DNA of 64,000 nucleotides from Enoplolaimus lenunculus. Its lineage: Eukaryota; Nematoda; Enoplea; Enoplida; Thoracostomopsidae. Positions 23,004-35,727 of this stretch are shown piece after piece. The stretch covers positions 62,001 through 126,000 of the forward strand of contig JASANG010001904.1 of the NCBI GenBank assembly GCA_030248215.1, read 5' to 3'. The position numbers were made by a program, and so were the translations under genes. Numbering within the stretch: position 1 is the stretch's first letter; each line of letters starts with the position of its first letter. The notes below the pieces were generated by a model. That model worked only from the letters and a program-made list of their open reading frames with translations, searched no databases and had not been told where the DNA came from.

Positions 23004-23159
23004 TAGAGCCTTCCCTTGACAACCGGTGACTTTAAGGGACCCTCTTATCATCCTCAGCCTCAGCTTCCTTTGAAACTGGGGGTCCGGTGTGCAGCAACCC
23101 CCCCTCGCGCAAAGTAAAAGTAAAAACTGCCCATACTACACCACATTCTCAATATATAT

Positions 23160-23369
23160 GGCCCATGTATAGAACAGGGCCGAAACAGTAGACTAAGCAT
23201 ATTCATAAACCTAAAGCCTAAGCCTAAGCCTGAGCCTAAGCGTGTGGATGAGCCTATTCCTAATCCTAAGCTTAAGCCATGCCTAAGCAAAATAAATTGG
23301 TCTAAAGCTTAAATTGATTCTATTATAGATCTTCCGGAAGACGATACGACCCTATTATATACATGGGCC
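23160..23369. mobile_element. TTAGGC-bearing MITE, 210 bp
   Basis: Ends GGCCCATGTATAGAACAGGG and CCTATTATATACATGGGCC. Interior (CCTAAG)n tract, a spacer with TGGATGAGCC, a second tract, then GTCTAAAGCTTAA. No matching 8-base flanks seen. Confidence 0.75.
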
Positions 23370-25578
23370 GTATTGGAACACGATACTGGCTTTATAAGCA
23401 GACAAAATGTTACTCAATGTAAACCCGCATTATAATACAGTATATTTTGCACGTATTTATCGAAGTTCAAAAATGGCAATTATAGGCCGTTTATAGATAT
23501 TTGTATCAACCTTTTACATGTCTGTTAGGGTTGGTTAAACAATTTTTTCCGGTTCGGAAATATATTTCCGGCAACACCCCTAATGTCTTTACATGCCTAT
23601 ATATCTATTTAATATTGAGGCAATATATACATTTATGAAACGAACATTAATACACACAGGGCAAACTGCGGAGTCAAACGGGTTTAAAACTTATTCAATG
23701 TTTGCAGAGGACCGTTTTATTGTTGCTTTCTTATTACTTTTCATACATTTAAAACACCTTTATCCACGTAGCAACGATGTGCTTTTAAAACCCCTAAGTC
23801 CCAAATTTTCATCGACACCTACTTCAGTTGCATATATTTTTAGGTTAAGCATCTAAAGTTTTTTATTTGAAATTTTGCATCGACAACAGCCCTCAAATAA
23901 ATTAGCAAACGCGCTAAAAATTGGTTGATTTTATACTCTGCAAGCGTAGCCAGATTGCTATATGCTAACTAGCACGGAGAACAGCTACAGTTTTTAAAAT
24001 CTCCGGATTGCGTCATCCCAAATCGGTAAGATATAGTAGATGTCTTGAAATTTAAAATTTAAAAATTTTCAAAAATAGTACCACATGCTGCCGTTCGTTG
24101 TAGGGTGGATGGCAACCACATTCCACGTCGCGTACGCACGACCAACACAAGACTTGAGCTACTAATCAGTTTTCGTTGACATACGGTTAACGAGTGGTTA
24201 CACTGTGCCATGACACATTTTGTGTCCTGGCCCCTTTTTAGATTGTGGACGATAGTGTTGTGCAGTTACCACTTTTTGTACTGGCCGGCCGAACAATATA
24301 CAAAATTTTAAAAATTATCAAACATTTTTATAGTATACCTTATATCGTTACGTTTCTAAAAGGTTACCAAACAGTTTAGGCTCAGTAATTCAATAGGAAA
24401 CGACCTCGTTGTGAAATTTACATTAAACTAAGAACAAGTTCAGTAGTATTCCATATGCTTAACAGAAGACCGGTTTACTGCATTGTTTCTAAATATTTTA
24501 TGTACCACAACATCTATTAAAAACAAAAAAGTACTAGCAATAGTTTTATAGTAAAGTGGAAAATTTTAACTGAAACCTTTCTCATATGAACATTTTTATT
24601 TCATCGGAGTCCTGCATTTATTCCAGTACTTGAACCTCACAGACTGGATTGGTTTTAATCGTTTGCCATCACCGCTTAGTTATAGAAGCTTTTATGCTCA
24701 AGCCCGACGCGGCTCTCACATTCTGTGAAGGTTTATACTGCGTATACACCTAATAGTTCGGTACAGTGTATTTTGCATTATATAGCACTATAAACACATT
24801 GCGTTGAGTTGTTCAGAGTCAACTGTATGTAAAGAAGGTATTAAGAACTGTGGCTAAAAATATTTTTGTCGAACCAAAAATTTGGAAGTTATGAAACACG
24901 AACGTTTTCAAAGTATATAAAGCCAAAATACCATTTTGGTTGCAACAACTTGCAGTGATAGAATTCTGCCTGTCTCATCTTTTTGCAATTAAAGCATTAA
25001 AGTTGAGAAGACGGACGGCATTTTGGTTCCAGTTTATAAATCCGCCTAAATATCAATCAGTTAACAGTTTTTTCATTACAAAAAATTTCAAAACGCCAAG
25101 GTTGATCGGCAATATGAAGGAACTTGCATACGTTATATTGACACATACGCTTAGGCTTGAGGTAACCCTTTTACGTGCTTACATATATCTAAGAATAACC
25201 TAAGCTTTTGCTTAAGCGTAAGATTATGCCCGTTCTCATACGCATCGCGAAAGTTGCTGTCATATTCTTAAATTTGTGTAGCGTCTATCACCATGAGCAG
25301 GGTGTGGCCGGATATCCGTTTCTCTCTCAAGTGAAAATCGGTGTTCGTTTGCAATTCAGTTATAGAAACACCGCAAATTCTGATATTTTATACTCAAAAT
25401 TAGCTATAAACTTCAAATATATCTCGCAATGTTTCATTACACATATACTGCAATTGTTCAGAATTTAACAAAGATTTCGAACTTCAGCCAAAATCTTAAA
25501 AAGTTCGGCACATTCTCCATTTTTCTTTCAAGTTTAAGAACGCCCGATAAATTGCCAGAAAAATGACACATTCTTAAA
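23370..25578. other. Intergenic, no gene recognised
   Basis: AT-rich. Several short open frames have no recognisable protein. A short CCGGTTCGG/CCGGCAACACCCC pair near 23550 looks like a worn element. Loose GCTTAGGC repeats occur near 25150-25220. Confidence 0.4.
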
Positions 25579-25880
25579 GCTGCATCCGGGTGCAGGTCCG
25601 GGCCCGGGTAATCCGGTTATTCCGGGTATTTTCGCCGAAAAAATCCGGGTCCGGGTTCGGATATTTTCGTTGAAAAATGTCGGGTACGGCACCGGATCCG
25701 GGTATGTTCAGTTTTCAAGTAATAAAATTTCCGGGCCCACGTTTGCCCGGACAATAAATCCGGGTCAGGGTCTGGGTTTGCATTGTTAAAAATTCCGGTT
25801 GTGGGTCTGGCTTTTTCTTCCACAAAAATACTTGTCCGGGTTTAGAAAAATCCGGGTCCGGTTCTGGGTCCGGTTATTTA
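25579..25880. mobile_element. CCGGG-rich dispersed element
   Basis: Begins near GCTGCATCCGGGTGC and is packed with TCCGGGTCCGGG-like units, resembling 14414-14938. It ends just downstream of the MSP gene's stop, and its right edge appears to supply that gene's AATAAA. Confidence 0.5.
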
Positions 25881-25882
25881 TT
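25877..25882 (-). promoter_or_regulatory. Candidate poly(A) signal AATAAA of the MSP-domain gene
   Basis: Canonical hexamer on the minus strand about 50 bases past the stop codon, at the edge of a repeat element. Confidence 0.45.
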
Positions 25883-25932
25883 TTTAACTGGTGATCGGTG
25901 CCACACGCTGTTGACAAAACAGGTCCAGTGTT

Positions 25933-28900
25933 TTAGTTGTTAACGGAAAAAGTTTCCGTTGCTGTCTTTAAACCTTTATCTGTACACAGATGCATAACAC
26001 ATATCGGAAGCCGGTCATGTTTTCGTTGCTGTAGGGCATTGGTGGCAAATAATTTTCGAAATCGCTTCGAATTGGTCGCAAATGTACTGTCAGGAATGCT
26101 GATATTTTGTGACGCAAAATCCTCGTGATGAAATAGAGTAAACACAATTGTTAGACGATCGCGCCTTTTATCACCGAGTTTGAATAGTAATAAAGCACAC
26201 TCTATAGTAAGAGTGACGTCGCAGTGCGCTGAAAAAACTAATCTGATCCAGCTGCAACAGTACGCATCTGATTGGTTTTGTTCGCTTTCTGAAGACATTT
26301 GAGGTTAAACCCTACCATATAGCGTTTTTGGTGCGCAGCTGAGATAAGATATTGTGAACGCTGCATTAGACTTGAGCAAACTTAATGCTTAAACCAAAAC
26401 ATCAGGCTTAAGCTATAGCTTAGGTACTGATTTGGAGTCCCACAAAAATAAACAGTAAGCGCCTGCAACAAGGGCCAAAGTGCCAACAAAAAAATCAAGC
26501 ATGCCTTTGATAAATCCACGACAGGGTTCCACAGTATATCTGCTACGTTGAGTAGTTTTGATCCGATAAGCAATCGGTTCGTTGCCAGAGTTATGAAGTT
26601 TAATTTCTGCTCGTCGAGAAGTATTGTTGTCATTGCCTGTAACAGATGCACATCGGATAATTACATTGTCATATCTGTATCTGAAATTCATTTATGATTG
26701 GGCTTAAAAACCTAAATTTTTGTTCCCTGACCGCGCATTTTATACTATTAGTTGCGAATAATTTGTCATGAGACAACAGATTAAATGCTTCTAGTGTCTG
26801 TTTTCCGTTTCCGGTATTTTGAACTCTATTCGATTTATATACTCTCATTCTGAGAACTATCAAATAACAACTTCATTTTGGCATACTTAAATCGGGACTT
26901 ACTCTCCTTAGAACGACCGGCTAGTAGCTGGCTACTACTGGTAGAAAACATATATACGACTGCTACGGAAAAATTTTAGCATAGGTTCCAGCAAACTCAG
27001 TGGTCGAAGTTGATGTATTTTTATAGTAAAAGTCGCGTCCTAGAGCTTTATAGCTTTTGAATTATTTTCGAAGTTTTGGCCCATGTTAACCTCTATGGTA
27101 ACAGGTAGGATTTTGGAATTTCGGGATGTGCTCGCAGATGGTATTTTGGGATTTTGGGATATGGTCGGGGGATTTTGGTATTTCGAGATAAGGTCGAAAG
27201 TGGGATTTTAAAATTTCGGGACATGGTCAAAAGTGAGATTTTTGGATTTTGGGATTTCGGGATAAGGTCGAAGGTGAGATTTTGTAATTTCGGGTTGTCT
27301 TAGGTTTACCTTTATACGTGGCACTCAAATTCTCTGCCAGGTGTTAGGGAAGCCTAACATGTTTTTGCGCCTTAGAGTTACCCTAACACTTGACACATTG
27401 AAAAAGGCTTTAGCATGTAAAAGGTGTTTAACAACTGGACATAGTCACCTAGAAACGGACGGATAAACGAATTTGTTTCAGTCAGTTCGCAGCAAAAACA
27501 CTTTCTATTTCTTGAAACTGCTCAGAAAAACGTCCCGCAGATATTAAATTATTAAATCTTTACATGGGCCCTTATTAATAGTTTGACTGGTTCAAATTCG
27601 ACGACCTAAACGTGTACGTGTCTGCAGTTTGTTTATGTATATACTCAAAACACCCACAAAAGTAATGAAATGTGTCAGGGTTACCTTTAACGTGTTACAC
27701 GGAAAGTTTTGTGCCAAGTGTTATCGTACTTAACCCGAGCATGTTTTTCTCACAAATACCCGAGCAATTGGCATGCAAAATTCCGCCCATGTATAGAACA
27801 GGGCCGGAACAGTAGTATAACCATATTCGTAAGCCTAAGCCTAAGCCTAAGCGTATGGATGATGACCCTATTCCTAAGCCTAAGCCTAATTAAAAAAAAT
27901 TAGTCTAAAGTGTGAACTGACTCTATTATGGCCCCTCCGGAAAACGAACCGGCCCTGTTCTATACATCGGCCTAAAATTCTATGCCAAGTGTCAGGATAA
28001 GTCTAAGACAAATATATTTCGGTTACTCTAACACATACACAAAATTTTGTGCGTTTGGTGTCAGGAGAACGCTAGTGTCAAGTGTTAGCGTAGCCCAAAA
28101 CCACTTTTAGTTTCCCTTTCATAAAATTAAACTGAATGGCGCATTGCAGATGCTCTAAATTTGACTTGCAACTGTGTTCAACGAGATTAAAAATTATATA
28201 AATAGTACTATTTGTAGAAAATTAATTCAGCATGCGTGAACTTTACACGTATTTTGCCGACACAATTTTCACATGCCAATTGCACGTCGATATTTTTTTG
28301 CTTCAAAATTTACAAGTCAATTGGAAAATAAACAGTTGCGCAAGTTTATCGAAACTATTAACTTGAGAATGTTAATCTTCCACATTTTGGATTAACTACT
28401 AGAGGACCACAATGAACCGGAGGTATCCAAGAGTGATCAGCAGCAGATGTACAATTCATGCCGATACAAGCTGCTGTAGTCGAACGTAACTTTTGATGTC
28501 AAGTTAAAATTTAAAGCACATATTCTTTGCGCAGAACACGACGAGTGTGTGACTTTAGCGAGTTGGTCGAAGCTATACTTGTCGTGGACGTCAAAATTTT
28601 TTCACTCAAATTGTTACGCGATGCCATGCGTCAGTTCAAATGTGTCGCCATTGTCTGCCGCTCGGCATTAAAATAGTGGTCAATGTATGGAACAAGGCCG
28701 TAAAAGTAGTTTAAGCATATTACTAAACCTAAGCAAAAAGTAGTCTAAAACTTTAAGCTTATCCTATTGCAGTCCAGCTGAACAACGTTCTGCCCCTGAT
28801 CTTTATGCGGGCCAAAATAGTCAGTACAACGCCACCCTCAGAATCAGTAAGTTGCGTCGCGTTGGTTAAAGTGACATCGTGACCTCAATTATATTTTAAA

Positions 28901-31890
28901 TGTTGACGCAAATTTGGTCGCGTTGCATGGGCAAATTACAATATGCTCATTCTTACGCTTAGGCTTTAGGCTTAGGAGTATGATCATTCTTACGCTCAGG
29001 CTTAGATTTAGGAACATGCTTATATTATTCCACCTGTGTACTTTACATTGGCCGTTGTATCTAAGACCTACCCTCTACATTCAAGCGGAGTCCATGAAAC
29101 GTCACGCATGGCGGAATATAGTTAGGAAACTGGTGAAAGTAATAATGCGATTCAACAGGGCCACATCCATTATTTTGGAACAGATGTTACGTTCTATAAA
29201 AATTTCAAACGAAGATTTACGTTAATACAAGTTAAAAAATTACTAAAAAACCCTCAACAAAAATTGAAAAAAATGCACTTTGTCTCCCTAAACCCATCGC
29301 AGGCTCACAAAAAATTCTGAGTTCACACCAGTTGTCTTAGGGAGGCCACCCTACCCTAGGCCCCCAAACAAAGGACAAAACCCTGATTTTGTTTTAAGGT
29401 TAAGCACTAAAATATAGCGTTCGGCTTCTTGCTTGCTTCGCTCACGTTTTTTCACTATTATCGACGATTTATTGTGAACCACACAATGACTGTAATTGTC
29501 GAACGAAACAACAAAAAACAAGCACTTTGTTACAACCGCGGAATATACAAAGATGCACACTAAACTTAGATTTTTTGTACAAACTGCTTTCTCTTTAACT
29601 AATATCGCTAGGAATAACGCCTGTTTTTTACTACACCCAGTCTCAGAAACTAAATCCAACCCTGAACCAGTGGATGAAGTGTACTGTAGTGACCCGAAAG
29701 AGGGGGACTGATATTTATTTGGCCAATACAGGGGGTACCCCCTGTTATTTGGTTGCGGACAGTTATTTATTTTTATCCCATCCACCGCCGCCCTTCGTTA
29801 CTGATATATCCGGTATTGCAACTATGTGTTGAATTAAACGTTTGCGTTGTCTTGAAACCTTGAGCGATAATGCAATGTTATACTTAACAATGTACTTTCA
29901 AAACAAGTATGCTTTAAAGTTTCAAACTTAACTTTATTTGGTACTGGAGTCATTTATGCACCACAATTAGAAATAATTGACATTCATGGACTATAATTAC
30001 GGATACGGACTCCCATTGATTGGGACTCAAACAAAATGGGTGGTAGGTCCCCACCGAGCCTAAACCAAAATATAAGGATAAACTGCGTTATCCTAAACGT
30101 AAGCTTTCTAGCCTCCAAGACTCCCAGTCACCCTGTCTACATGTGGTTAGGTTCCTTAACATAACATGGACGAACAATTTCATTTTGAGCGCAATGACAC
30201 TCACTAATTCCGTAGTTTAAATAATTGGCTTATCGGTACACGAACAAGAAAGATGCATAAAAGTCAAGCTGAATTCCCGTACACAACTTCTTACGTGCGG
30301 CGTTGTCCTTTTATAACTATTGCGCAGACTACTACACTGACAAAAGCGAAGTGAATGCCAATGCACAGGTTTGGGCCGTACCAGTACCTAACGCATTCAT
30401 ATTGCTAAGCTTAAACCAAAACCTCTGCGTAAGAATACACCTATTCTAAGTCTATACATGGGTCAAAATTAATAAAATTACTTAGTTTAACTTCGTTTAC
30501 ATGACAGCAGACATTTCACGGAAGTTTGTCGGAATCTAAAAGTTTTTTGGAGTGTTTGTTTCTAAAACATCACAGAAACGCGTCTTTTCCATTGTCCTCC
30601 AGCCTGGTTTGCACAAAAATGCTTTAGTTTTTTTCATATTTGAGCTTCCCATTACCTTGCCTGATCATTCAGACGCTAAATCTCAGTTATTAAAAAATGG
30701 GTGTTCAGGATCTCTTCTAAAATCACTTCATTGTGACCCTCTAACTTTGAATGTATTACATGTGACGAGCGTTTACATCATAAGATAGCAAAAGATAAAA
30801 GTATGGAACCAGGGTATAGCATCTATAATAAATACTAGTGACAACTTCTACAGATGTATATTCTCTGTATATTATACAGCAGAAACAGTTGGTTATTCTT
30901 TGGTCTAATTGAATTCATATTGTCAAAAAAACCTTTATAGCGAAATTTTTACCAAGAGTTTCTAATAAGTTTCTGTGGTTTCAGTTATAGGCATGCAGTA
31001 AAACTATGAAATATACATTTTTGGTGAAAAACTAAGATATTTTTTATCCAAAATTTTCCAGCTAACAAAATTGCTGCAATTTTATGGCGCATCACTTACG
31101 ATACAAAGCCACAGTCGTTTGATGCTTTTAGTTCAAACCAGATTGCGTATGACTTCTGGCGCTACAGTTAACTCGTCGACGGTTAAACATTAACAGATTT
31201 TTTTATTTGGGCTAAAATTTTATCAGGTATAATGCAGTTTTTTTACAAATTATAATTTAAGTGATCACTTGCAATACTTTCAGTCAAAAATTGTCAAAAA
31301 TTTAGCACTTGTACGATTCCTCCAATATTTTTCGAAATTTTCAAATTTCGCAATAACTTAGACTGCAATTTCGTCGTATTCTTCGGCATAGATTCAAGTT
31401 AGCGAGAAGAAATGTATACAAGAATCGAAAAATTTAACATTTGAGTTAAACTTAATAAGTTCCGCGGTAATAAACACAGTATTAACGGTACAAAAATCAA
31501 CTGTACAGATTAGATGCAATAAATTCAGTTATAAGCATAAATTCCAACATAAATATAAGGAATAAAAATAGTAAAAGCGAACTTTTAGACTTGAGAACGC
31601 GACTATACGTAGTAACCCAAGTAAAAACCATTCTCCGCGTTTGCTTTTCAAATAAGCACGCAACATACAACTACCATTCTGCCGGATATACGTTTCACAG
31701 GAAATTGTGATTTCATGCCAACAGGAATGTGTATCAAACCACACGTTGAACATTCTGGACCGATTTTTGACAATAATACAACTTCAGAAAACGAATAAAT
31801 ACGAGTAGAGCATGATTCCAACTTACAATGTAGAAAAAGCTGACTATTTCGGGGGGCACCAAATTCAATCGTGGTGGACCCAGAACTCAT
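25933..31890 (-). CDS. Small MSP-domain protein, 3 exons, 163 aa
   Basis: Exons 31827-31890, 26505-26636 and 25933-26228. Exon 1 starts at an ATG (MSSGSTTIEFGAPRNSQLFLH) and ends at a perfect GTAAGT. Exon 2 follows CTGTTACAG and gives EIKLHNSGNEPIAYRIKTTQ, RSRYTVEPCRGFIK. Exon 3 follows TTTTTTCAG and gives AHCDVTLTIECALLLFKLGD, KRRDRLTIVF and a 60-residue tail. The NP/S-x-AF-IKTT, RY-V-P--G-I and DRLTI patterns are those of the MSP immunoglobulin-like fold shared by nematode major sperm proteins and VAP proteins. Split codons join in phase, and the strand lengths match the family across both junctions. Intron 2 needs a GC-AG donor (AAAG/GCATGC). Intron 1 is 5.2 kb and holds MITEs. Role probably cytoskeletal or membrane-contact, not more precise. 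Nematode MSP is about 127 residues, and the tail explains the extra length. Confidence 0.8.
27111..27297. repeat. Degenerate tandem array, GGATTTCGGGATAAGGTCG-like
   Basis: Four to five copies of a unit of roughly 40-50 bases with GGGATTTTGG, TTTCGGGATA and GGTCGAAAGTG blocks. It sits in intron 1 of the MSP gene. The adjoining 27300-28090 stretch has loose repeats of CCAAGTGTTAG/GTGCCAAGTG. Confidence 0.7.
27784..27972. mobile_element. TTAGGC-bearing MITE, 189 bp
   Basis: Ends CGCCCATGTATAGAACAGGG and CCCTGTTCTATACATCGGCC. Flanks CAAAATTC (27776-27783) and TAAAATTC (27973-27980) agree at 7 of 8. Interior has CCTAAG tracts on both sides of a GCGTATGGATGATGACC spacer. In MSP intron 1. Confidence 0.85.
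28678..28813. mobile_element. TTAGGC-family MITE, short copy, perfect 8-bp duplication
   Basis: AAAATAGT is repeated exactly at 28670-28677 and 28814-28821. Ends GGTCAATGTATGGAACAAGG and GATCTTTATGCGGGCC are worn versions of the family ends. Only one short CCTAAG motif remains, followed by the family's AAAAAGTAGTCTAAA and TATTGCAGTCC segment. It therefore shows the family can move, or survive, with almost no telomere-type repeat. Confidence 0.82.
28930..29053. mobile_element. TTAGGC-family MITE, inverted partial copy
   Basis: The right end ACTTTACATTGGCC matches the variant end at 60043. The interior has GCTTAGGCTTTAGGCTTAGG on plus. Flanks GTTGCATG and GTTGTATC agree at 6 of 8. Left end is worn. 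Confidence 0.5.
29684..30060. mobile_element. CTGTAGTGACCCG element, copy 1 (right end missing)
   Basis: Shares its start (CTGTAGTGACCCGAAAGAGG), a GGGGGACTGATATTTATTTG block, GAGCGATAATGCA and GATACGGACTCCCATTGATT with copy 2 at 32889-33302, at roughly three-quarters identity. The terminal GGGTCACTACAG is absent. In MSP intron 1. Confidence 0.7.
30373..30464. mobile_element. Worn TTAGGC-family MITE remnant
   Basis: GGGCCGTACCAGTA at the left and TCTATACATGGGTC at the right recall the family ends, with a few CCTAACG/CTAAGCTTAAAC motifs between. Too worn for target duplications. Confidence 0.4.
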
Positions 31891-32888
31891 ACCGTTTTTT
31901 CCAAAACTTTACAGGTTTAACGCTCGTCTTTAACTAACTTTTCGATATTTCAAGATTAACCAATTGCGCCGTGGGTGTTAATTTTTTAGTTCACCTGCTG
32001 ACCTCACCATAATTTTTACTTATTTGGCTAGAAAACACACTGCAGAGGCTCATATGAACCATTTGCATCACAAAATTTTCAGCACGGCAGGGTCGATTAA
32101 CATCCCGCGTACCCTCACTAGCGGATCCAAGATTTTCCGGCAGGACAGGATACTTTTTGTGTTTTGAAATTTTGAAACACGTTTTTAGCAAATGTTTAGA
32201 TACTTTAAAATTGACCAGTTGCGCCGAAGGCATCAAATACTTGAGTTTTGGTTTATTATCTGGCCATATTTTCAACTATCCCACAAAAAAACGCATTTTG
32301 GGCTTCGAATTGAACTAATTGCATCGCACAATTTTCATCAAAGAATGGCCAGTGAACGACTACATTCCTCTGAATCCACCACAAATTCCCTCGCATCCAC
32401 CAATGAAATTCAACGAATATTTAGCAAGTTTCAAAAATTCGTGTGCGACGAGCAATAATTAAGGATAGTTTTTTGAGAATTTAATGTTTTGCTCAACGTC
32501 GCTCGTAACCAAAACCGATAGGGCACCGAAGAATTTTGGCCATTGAACCTATGTAGATATATATAGTGGCCCATTTGAACTTTATGTTGCCCCAAAAGTG
32601 GTTGGATGTTCAAATTGCTGCATATTTGAGCTTACCGCCACAACCAACGGCAACCCCCAAAATGGCATAATTTACAAGTTTTTTGCACATTTGTGTGTTC
32701 CAGATAGTCCTGCTCAATTTTACACCAACCTTTCTTATTTGAAGATTACGTAAGAAAATTGTGAAATTCCAGCAATTTATATACCATCATCATTTTTTGT
32801 TAAATTTTTAGCATTTGAACAATCGGCTGACGTGTCAGTCAAACAACTGTTCATGTAGTTAGCATGATACTTTTAGTTCAACCCTGTG

Positions 32889-33302
32889 CTGCAGTGACCC
32901 TAGTAAGAGGGGGACTGATATTTATTTGGCCTCTTCAGAGGTGTCCCCTCTTATTCGGTTACGGACTATTACTTATTTTTAACCCGAACTCGGCCGTTTT
33001 TTGTTAGTTGGATTTAGCACCATGAATTAAACATTTATTTGTCTTGTGTCAATAGCTTGGGCGATAATGCACAGTTATACTTAGGATAGGAATGTACTTT
33101 CAACACTTAAATACGCTTTAGTTTCGAACTCAACTGTATTTGCTGCTGGAGTTATTTAAGCACTATAATTTGGAATAATTGACATTTATGGCCTCTAATT
33201 ATGGTTTTAGGACTGTATATGCTTATGACTGTTATTAGGGATACGGACTCCCATTGATTGAGACTCAAAATGGGGACCCCATTCTTATTCGGGTCACTAC
33301 AG
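32889..33302. mobile_element. CTGTAGTGACCCG element, copy 2, 414 bp, both ends
   Basis: Left end CTGCAGTGACCCTAGTAAGA and right end TCTTATTCGGGTCACTACAG are inverted copies. An inner short foldback surrounds CTCTTCAGAGG. No transposase is encoded and no convincing target duplication is seen, so the superfamily is open. Upstream of the MSP gene's first exon. Confidence 0.75.
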
Positions 33303-35727
33303 TAAGTAGAGTCGGATGTTTAACAAACCGCTGGGCTTTTTGACAAAAAAGTTTACGTTCCAGAAAGCAAAAGCTGAAATGTGCAAAAAAATATATTTTA
33401 AAATAGGTCATTCTTCAGCAACCAATTACTGGGCAAAATAACAGAAAATCTCAACAAAACTAACTACACAATAATAGAAAGTACATATAAAGCATACGCT
33501 TGCAGGCTATGAACGAGGTAGCATTTACCATAAACAGTTGACCACAGAACACATATACCGAACCATATTTTATATTACTGAAATTTAACAAATATAACAT
33601 AGACACAATGTTTATTCATTTGCACCAGGTTAATTATTGGGTCCTGTCCACTATGAAACAGTAAACGACTGAGCGACTTAGAGACAACGAGGCTTAGGGG
33701 TAGACTTACGTTAAGACTTACGCTTAGACTTAATCTTAGGTTTAGACTTAGTTGGGCAAGCTTTTGTTAACGTCGGTCATTCGTTTTTCATGTTCGCCAA
33801 TCCTTATTCCGTCTAGAAAACGGGGTTCTTGTTTAGTTCCTCTTATGTAAAGTTTCAGCCGACATATAACGAACCTGAACCTAAACGTGAGAAGCCTAAG
33901 GTGCCGGCTACGCGTAAGCATGAGCCTATGCCTAAGTATGTGATAATGTAATAATAAACATTATGAGGGGACAGATTCGCCTTCTATTAAATTAACAATA
34001 ATGTTGGGTGAACTATAAACAATTTCTTAAAACGGCCTAACTAATTAGGCCTCTCAACCCGCTCTCACACGATTGTGGGTGACGGAAGGGTTCGTCGCAG
34101 TCATTATCGGCTGTACTCTGCTTAGCGTATTATTCACAACTATTCTACTATACTGAAAACCTTGCCTGGTTGCCGTATAGGAATTAAGAATTAATCAGAT
34201 ACGTTCGTTCGACTGCAGAGTGATCGTTAGAAGTGCATGCGCATATACAATGGTGGGTATGTGAACATATACCTCACGATTTTTGGACACAAGAAAAAAC
34301 ATATTTAGGGCTTTAGAGTATAGGCTGTAGATCAGCATAGTAGAAACAACTTTGTTGCTCGGGAAATGAATTGTTGGCTACACAAATGATGAAACGAAGT
34401 AGAAATCTACAATGTTGAACACAATGATAATAAACCCTTTGCGTCAAAAACTAATGCGGCCGAAATATTCATACATTTAACGCGTAAATTGAACAACACT
34501 AAACTTATATAAACGCATTACATGCATTTTGACAAACAAAAAAGAACTACAACCAATCCCATTATCGGTTAATTACTACATCCAATATCCATGTGAAATT
34601 CGTTGAACGTCGGTTTTGGTTGAAAAATAAGAATAACTACAGAGTTTGAAATGCTTGCAAACTATTTATAATATCATTCAAATTTGTTGTAAGAACTAAA
34701 TATTTGACTCTTGCACACTTTCCACTGATTTTGAAACTTTCAGACTTCGGCATAACTGAGATTAATCGGCTCTTGTCCACTTGCCCCCATTTCAGATTCA
34801 GGCTTCGCTTTAGGTATGATAAGCCTTTGTCTAAGTCAAAGCCTTAGCGCAAATGCGGAGTAAATGTACAAAACCTGGCTTATCGCTATGCTTAGATCTA
34901 ATTTTATTCTTAAGGTTGAAGAAAACGCCCACAGGTGCCAAATTTTTCTTCTAAAATATCAACATTTAGCAAAATCTACAATATAAATCTAGTTGATGCG
35001 CTTTATATAGCGCAGTGGCTCACTATTCATTGTATTTTTCCGCCTTAAAATTTAAGTACAAATTAGAAATCTACATACACTTCAAGCTACAAGTTGAAAC
35101 GGTAAAAACAGATACTTAAACCTGAAGTGCACTGAACCTACAATAATTCATCGCCCAACAGCCTCTTAAGGATCATACACATAATTGTAAGCTTAAGCCT
35201 AAGCATAATGACGGGCGAGAACTGTCGAGACAACAAGATTTCGGATTACAAATTGTCGGTCTACGGGTTGCCAGGCGACGAATCGTCGTGATACCGAGTG
35301 TAACATTTGTTGACAACGAAAAACACTCGATAATGTTGGTCATGAAAGTTGCAGTCCAAATTATAGCAGTTTGAGTTATATAACGAAAAAAAATTAATTA
35401 AAACAATGAATAACACAAATATCAAAACATATCCAATTACGACGCTTTCCGAGTGCCACAATGAGCATCACATCGCAACAAACTATCCAGGAATCAAGAA
35501 ACAATCACTACGGCTTCCGTAATTGATCGCTTATTCTGTAGGACGATTCGTTGATAGCTGAAATAAAATTTTATATAAAACGAGAGGTTATATATCATAC
35601 ATAATAACGTTTGAAGCGGCCAGGCCAGAATATAAGCGTTCTGCAAATGGGTGTCAACGAACGAAAGTTTCCATAAACTACAGCAGCCGAAAATTTCTCA
35701 TTTCTAAAGACATTTTTTACTACAGAC
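33303..35727. other. Intergenic, no gene recognised
   Basis: AT-rich. Loose GCTTAGAC and CCTAAG motifs near 33690-33760, 33870-33930, 34790-34930 and 35180 look like worn TTAGGC-family MITEs. No coding signal that I trust. Confidence 0.4.

Noticed and set aside
21726-23022. Ser/Cys/Pro/Leu-rich minus-strand frames of up to 237 codons
   Set aside because: A 10-base unit read in any frame without stops gives such periodic protein. Two of them are the same sequence because of the 585-bp duplication.
26382-26651. A membrane-anchored product reading GMLDFFVGTLALVAGAYCLF after the MSP exon
   Set aside because: More likely intron 2. Splicing to 26228 restores the MSP fold spacing exactly. Kept only as a possible retained-intron form.
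29351-29785. 144-codon minus frame
   Set aside because: It runs through the CTGTAGTGACCCG element end and matches no family I know.
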